Positions 60,622 through 64,000 of a stretch of 64,000 nt of DNA are shown here, piece after piece. Source of the DNA: Myxococcota bacterium. GTDB taxonomy: Bacteria; Myxococcota_A; UBA9160; UBA6930. The stretch is taken from the NCBI GenBank assembly GCA_028285625.1, contig JANQOX010000005.1:310001-374000 (forward strand). The letters run 5' to 3'. Below the pieces are notes generated by a model. The model was not told the origin of the DNA. It did not search any database and saw only the letters and a program-made list of their open reading frames with translations. The translations under genes and the position numbers were made by a program. Numbering within the stretch: the stretch's first letter is position 1; every line of letters begins with the position of its first letter.

Positions 60622-62978
60622 TCGGCGACGCGGCTTCTCGCGTGCTCGTGGGCTGGGTGACGTTCGGGCTTCGGCGCCCCGCGACGCTTGCTGCGCTCGT
60701 AGGGGTCGCCACCCTCGCGCTGGCGGCTGGGCTGCCCCGCCTCGAAACCGCCGCGGGGTACCGCGCGTTTCTCGGTGCGGATCACCCGGTGGTCACGCGA
60801 CTCGATGCCTTCACGGCGCGCTTCGGGGGCGGGCTGCCCTTCGCGGCGGTCTGGAGCTGCACCGAGACGGAGGCCTGTGACGGCGTCTTCGAGCCGGCCG
60901 CGCTGCAGATGGCGCACGAGGTGGCGCGGCACCTCGAGGCCGTGCCGGGGGTGGTCGCCGTCGACGGGCCCGCCACCAGCCCGGTGCTGATGCGCCCCGA
61001 GATCGGCTTCCCCGAGGCCAGGCGCCTGTTCGTCGAGGGTGCGCCCGCGCCCGACCTCGATCGCCTGGCCGCGGCGGCCCGCTCGGACCCGAGCTGGGTC
61101 GGCCAGATCGTCTCGGCCGACGGCCGCGCCGGGGCCCTGGTGATCCAGCTCGAAAGCTCCGACACGGCGTTGGGCGCGCGTGCGCTCGCCGCCCTCGACG
61201 AGGCGCTCGCCCCGCACGAACGCGCCGGCTTCCGTTTCCACCGCATCGGGGGCCCGGTGGAGTTCGTCGTGGCCGGGGGCGAACTCGAAGCGGCCACCGC
61301 ACGCATGATCCCCGTGATGGTGGCCCTGGTCGCCGGGGTCCTGGCCTTGCTCTTTCGGCGCGTCGGACCGGCGCTGGTGACCCTCGCGTGCGTCGGTCTC
61401 GCGGTGGTCTGGACGTTGGGTCTCCAGGGCTGGCTCGGCTGGCCCCAGACGAGCCTCACGCAGGTGTTGCCGCCGCTCGTGCTCGTGATCGGGGTGTGCG
61501 ATGCCATCCATCTGCTGGCGGCCTACGCCTCGGCGCCCGGGGCGACCGGCTCGCGCGGGGATCGCGAGCGGGCGGTGACCGCGGCGGTGGCCCAGGTCGG
61601 CTGGCCGTGTCTGGTGACCACGGCCACGACCATGGCCGGCTTCGCATCCTTCGCGGTGTCGGGGCTCGAGAGCTTTGCGCGCTTCGGCGGGGTGGCGGCG
61701 TTCGGCGTCGGGGCGGCGCTGGTGCTCACGCTCAGCGTGCTGCCCCCGCTGCTGGTGCGCCTGCCCGCGGCGCGCATGGTCTCGATCCCCGGGGCGGCGA
61801 GTTTCGACCGGGGCCTGCACGCACTCACCCGGTTCGCGCGCGACCGCCGCGCGCTCGTGCTCGGGGTCTCGGCGGTGGCGGCCGCCCTGGGCGCGGTGGG
61901 CATGCTGCGCCTCGAGGTCGATGCGCGCTTCGAGGACCTCTACGGCGAGGAAAGCCGGGTGGTGCAGTGGGTGGCCGGCGCGTCGCGCCATCTGCGCCAG
62001 GCCGAGACGCTCGAGATCGCGGTGCTGCTCCCCGACGGCGAGCGCACCGACCGGCGCGAACCGCTGGCGGTGCTGGCGAGTCTGGCACCGCTCGAAGGGC
62101 TGCCCGACCTGGGTCCAGGCCTCTCGGCGCTGGTCCCGGCCCGGCATCTCCACGAACTGCTGCATGGCGTGCCTCTCGGCCTCGGCCCGGACGACGATGC
62201 CGAGCGTCCCGGCCAGATGATGCGGTTGCTGCGCCGCGAGGCGCCGGGCTTCCATCGCCAGTTCGTCGATCCCCACGCGGCGCTGCGCTTGTCGCTTCAG
62301 GCGGGCAAGACGCCGCAGCGCGAGCTGCGCGCGCTGCTCGGGTCGGTCCATGCCGAACTCGACCGCGCCCTGCCCGAGGGCTACGCGGCCGTGGTGACGG
62401 GGCCGCTGGCCACGGTGGCGGCGATGATCGACGAGATCCGCGTGACCCAGCTCTCGAGCTTTGCGCTGGCCGGGGTCCTGGTCTGGCTGCTCGTGATGCT
62501 CGCTTTCCGGTCGGTCACGCTGGGCGCGATGGCCCTGGTTCCCACCCTGCTTCCGGTGATCGTCACACTCGGGTCCATGGGTTTCGTCGGCATCGCGCTC
62601 GACGTGGGCAGCGCCATGGTCGCCGCCGTGGTGATCGGCCTCGCGGTGGACGATGCCATCCACCTGCTGCAGGCGTATGGGCGTCGCCGCGAGCAGGGCG
62701 AAGCGGCCGATGCTGCCATTGCGGGGGCCGTGCACGACGTGGGCCGCGCACTGGTCACGACGTCGCTGGCGCTGGTGGTGGGCTTCACGGCGCTGGCGAT
62801 GGCGCCCTGGCAGAGCATCGCCAGCTTTGGCGCGGTCTCGGCCATCGCCATCCTGACGGCGCTCGGCGCCGCCCTCGTCACCCTTCCGGCGCTGGTTCCG
62901 GGCGAAGCGTCCCACGACCCTCGAAGCGGATCGTCGTCGTCTTCCCGACCCGAAGTACGAAGTTCGAGACGTCCGTGA
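60618..62978 (+). CDS. RND superfamily exporter, HAE3/MMPL type, 786 aa
   Basis: Inner-membrane protein with two MMPL/RND halves. Half 1 has TM1 (about 15-37), a periplasmic domain and a five-helix bundle with LPPLVLVIGVCDAIHLLAAY, the usual GxxxD-like proton-relay site. Half 2 repeats this with MVAAVVIGLAVDDAIHLLQAYGRRREQG and a final bundle to residue about 755. It is shorter than HAE1 pumps and of the class that exports lipids or hopanoids (HpnN-like) or lipoprotein-linked cargo. No channel or adaptor follows. It is the last gene of lipoprotein-DUF4105-pcm-RND. Its last about 100 bases overlap the convergent YceI gene. Confidence 0.9.
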   Translation: MIGDAASRVLVGWVTFGLRRPATLAALVGVATLALAAGLPRLETAAGYRAFLGADHPVVTRLDAFTARFGGGLPFAAVWSCTETEACDGVFEPAALQMAHEVARHLEAVPGVVAVDGPATSPVLMRPEIGFPEARRLFVEGAPAPDLDRLAAAARSDPSWVGQIVSADGRAGALVIQLESSDTALGARALAALDEALAPHERAGFRFHRIGGPVEFVVAGGELEAATARMIPVMVALVAGVLALLFRRVGPALVTLACVGLAVVWTLGLQGWLGWPQTSLTQVLPPLVLVIGVCDAIHLLAAYASAPGATGSRGDRERAVTAAVAQVGWPCLVTTATTMAGFASFAVSGLESFARFGGVAAFGVGAALVLTLSVLPPLLVRLPAARMVSIPGAASFDRGLHALTRFARDRRALVLGVSAVAAALGAVGMLRLEVDARFEDLYGEESRVVQWVAGASRHLRQAETLEIAVLLPDGERTDRREPLAVLASLAPLEGLPDLGPGLSALVPARHLHELLHGVPLGLGPDDDAERPGQMMRLLRREAPGFHRQFVDPHAALRLSLQAGKTPQRELRALLGSVHAELDRALPEGYAAVVTGPLATVAAMIDEIRVTQLSSFALAGVLVWLLVMLAFRSVTLGAMALVPTLLPVIVTLGSMGFVGIALDVGSAMVAAVVIGLAVDDAIHLLQAYGRRREQGEAADAAIAGAVHDVGRALVTTSLALVVGFTALAMAPWQSIASFGAVSAIAILTALGAALVTLPALVPGEASHDPRSGSSSSSRPEVRSSRRP

Positions 62979-63486
62979 GCCCCCAGGCCACGTAGGGGAC
63001 CTCGAAGGCGCCCTCGACGTGGCCGCGCCCGTCGGGCTCGCGCTCGGCCTCGAAGTCGATGGCGACGGGATGCGCGTCGCCCAGGATCTCGATCGAGCCG
63101 TGCAGCAGTCCCGTGAGCCGATCGCCGCTGCGCGCGCGGACCTCGAGCGAGTCGGCCGAGAGGACGATCCGCGGGTAGCGCACACTCACCAGGACGTCGT
63201 CGTGCATGTGATCGTCGCGCAGCCGGTTGCCGGTTCTCGCGCTACGGGCATCGACCACCACGCGCCCGGCCGCCGGCCCTCCGTCGGCGTCGAAGCGCAG
63301 GGAACCCTCGACGATGCCGAATCGGCCCTTGACCGAGTTGAGGGTGGCATCGACCACGAACGTGACCTCGGTCTCGGCCGGGTCGAGGACGAGGGTGTAG
63401 CCCTCGGCCAGTGCGGGTGCGCCCGCGAGCGATATGGCGACCGCGGCCGCCCACACGAGGATTCGCCCGAGGTGATCGCGCCCCAC
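62878..63486 (-). CDS. YceI-family periplasmic lipid-binding-type protein, 202 aa
   Basis: Signal peptide (ILVWAAAVAISLAGAPALAEGY, about 10-30) followed by the YceI lipocalin-like barrel: YTLVLDPAETEVTFVVDATLNSVKGRFGIVEGSLRFD, RTGNRLRDDHMHDDVLVSVRYPRIVLSADSLEV and the VEGAFEVPY closing strands. YceI proteins bind polyisoprenoids or amides in the periplasm. GTG 63486 is chosen as the start next to the signal; a GTG within ILVW would remove part of it. It overlaps the RND gene 3' end by 101 bases and is divergent from a P450 gene. Confidence 0.9.
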   Translation of the reverse strand: MGRDHLGRILVWAAAVAISLAGAPALAEGYTLVLDPAETEVTFVVDATLNSVKGRFGIVEGSLRFDADGGPAAGRVVVDARSARTGNRLRDDHMHDDVLVSVRYPRIVLSADSLEVRARSGDRLTGLLHGSIEILGDAHPVAIDFEAEREPDGRGHVEGAFEVPYVAWGLTDVSNFVLRVGKTTTIRFEGRGTLRPEPAPEG

Positions 63487-63521
63487 ATCAGGTAGGCTAG
63501 CGGGCCTTCTGGAGGACGAGC

Positions 63522-64000
63522 ATGGCGACCGAGGCACTGCCCTTCGAGGGCATCCACATCATCCACCCCGAGACCTATGCCGAGCACGGCTATCCCCACG
63601 ACGCGTGGGCGTGGATGCGCGCCAACGATCCCGTATTCCGCTGGGAGGAAACCGAGGGGCTGCCCTTCTGGGCCATCACCAAGCACGCCGACGTCACCGA
63701 GATCAGCAAGCTCCCGGACGTGTTCGCCAACGGGCCTCGGCTCACGATCAGCCACGAAGCCGAAGAGCCGCGCATGGAGGAGTTTCCGCCGACGCTCATC
63801 CAGATGGACAACCCGCGGCACGCGGTCTACCGCAAGCTCATCGCCCATCGCTTCAGCCCGTCGGCCCTGCGCCGCATGCACGACGACGTGGAGCAGATCG
63901 GGCGCGAGATCGTCGATGCCCTGGTGCAGGACGACGTGGGCGAGTGCGACTTCGTGAAGGAGGTCTCGGCGCCGCTTCCCATCGCAGTGATCGCGTGGCT
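63522..64000 (+). CDS. Cytochrome P450, 3'-partial at window end
   Basis: First 159 codons of a P450. It opens MATEALPFEGIHIIHPETYAEHGYPHDAW, then MRANDPVFRWEE, WAITKHADVTEISKLPDVF and TLIQMDNPRHAVYRKLIAHRFSPSALRRM, which is the B/C-helix region with the haem-propionate His/Arg contacts (HAVYRKLI). GECDFVKEVSAPLPIAVIA leads into the D/E helices. The I-helix and Cys loop lie outside the window. The opening is close to that of CYP125/142-type sterol-side-chain enzymes, as for the P450 at 8 kb. GGAGGACGAGC lies before ATG 63522, and TAGGCT (63493-63498) could be its -10. Confidence 0.9.
   Translation, partial: MATEALPFEGIHIIHPETYAEHGYPHDAWAWMRANDPVFRWEETEGLPFWAITKHADVTEISKLPDVFANGPRLTISHEAEEPRMEEFPPTLIQMDNPRHAVYRKLIAHRFSPSALRRMHDDVEQIGREIVDALVQDDVGECDFVKEVSAPLPIAVIAW

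Noticed and set aside
62878..62978. Frameshift or misassembly where the RND and YceI genes overlap
   Set aside because: Both frames are intact: YceI ends normally and the RND membrane core ends before the overlap, leaving only a Ser/Arg-rich tail. A convergent 3' overlap is the simplest reading.

Overview
The window is GC-rich DNA (roughly 70 % by eye) with tightly packed genes, many joined by ATGA/GTGA overlaps. It comes from a diderm bacterium: there are two RND transporters, several lipoprotein signals, a YceI protein and a PEP-CTERM protein. Three F420-type luciferase-fold oxidoreductases, three cytochromes P450, TesB/enoyl-CoA hydratase/SDR enzymes and KstR-like boxes suggest lipid- or sterol-oxidising metabolism. 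A deltaproteobacterial-grade lineage (Myxococcota- or Binatota-like) fits best, but this is inference; no rRNA or tRNA gene is present to settle it.

Layout. 0-7.9 kb: 5'-partial class I aldolase, a small Zn-ribbon/membrane pair, an F420-type oxidoreductase, a PLP decarboxylase, a ceramidase-like hydrolase coupled to asnS, and a nucleotidyltransferase. 7.9-9.3 kb: two KstR-like boxes before a P450. 9.6-12.7 kb: an Eis-like acetyltransferase and a reverse-strand methionyl-tRNA synthetase preceded by a Met-rich leader ORF, an antiterminator-like pairing and an intrinsic terminator, which together look like an attenuator. 12.8-17.9 kb: TetR-MFP-RND efflux operon with an operator over its -10 box. 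17.9-20.2 kb: lipoprotein plus DUF4105 (Lnb-like) protein. 20.2-25.9 kb: CoA-ester lyase, MOSC, VOC, GNAT, two tandem F420-type enzymes and a PEP-CTERM protein. 26-31.5 kb (reverse): PspC, DksA-like, TesB, NfeD-like, asd, C69 dipeptidase, DsbA/GST-kappa, DUF1992. 31.6-34.9 kb: an isolated 58-codon gene with its own promoter and terminator, then an ABC exporter coupled to DUF1854. 35-38.4 kb: SDR, GNAT, HelD-like helicase. 38.5-48.1 kb: two TrkA-domain cation/proton antiporters around a BON lipoprotein and a HerA-like ATPase, then LemA and DUF2207. 48.1-54.5 kb: P450 and the reverse-strand run asnB-epimerase-SDR-phosphotransferase. 54.7-57.4 kb: exported c-type cytochrome, enoyl-CoA hydratase, glycosyltransferase. 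57.5-63.5 kb: second lipoprotein-DUF4105 pair, here coupled to an exported protein-isoaspartate methyltransferase and an HAE3/MMPL-type RND protein, facing a YceI protein. The window ends inside a third P450.

Two results stand out. First, the duplicated lipoprotein/DUF4105 module: both DUF4105 proteins keep one His and an Asn-Cys motif, as expected of a permuted papain-like fold. As I recall, a DUF4105 protein of Bacteroides (Lnb) is a lipoprotein N-acyltransferase, so these may be lipoprotein-modifying enzymes encoded with their own substrate. Second, the candidate methionine attenuator before the methionyl-tRNA synthetase gene.

Smaller recurring oddities are short degenerate tandem arrays that run over the stop codons of several genes, probable CTG and ATA start codons, and -10 boxes placed so that the transcript would start at the start codon.
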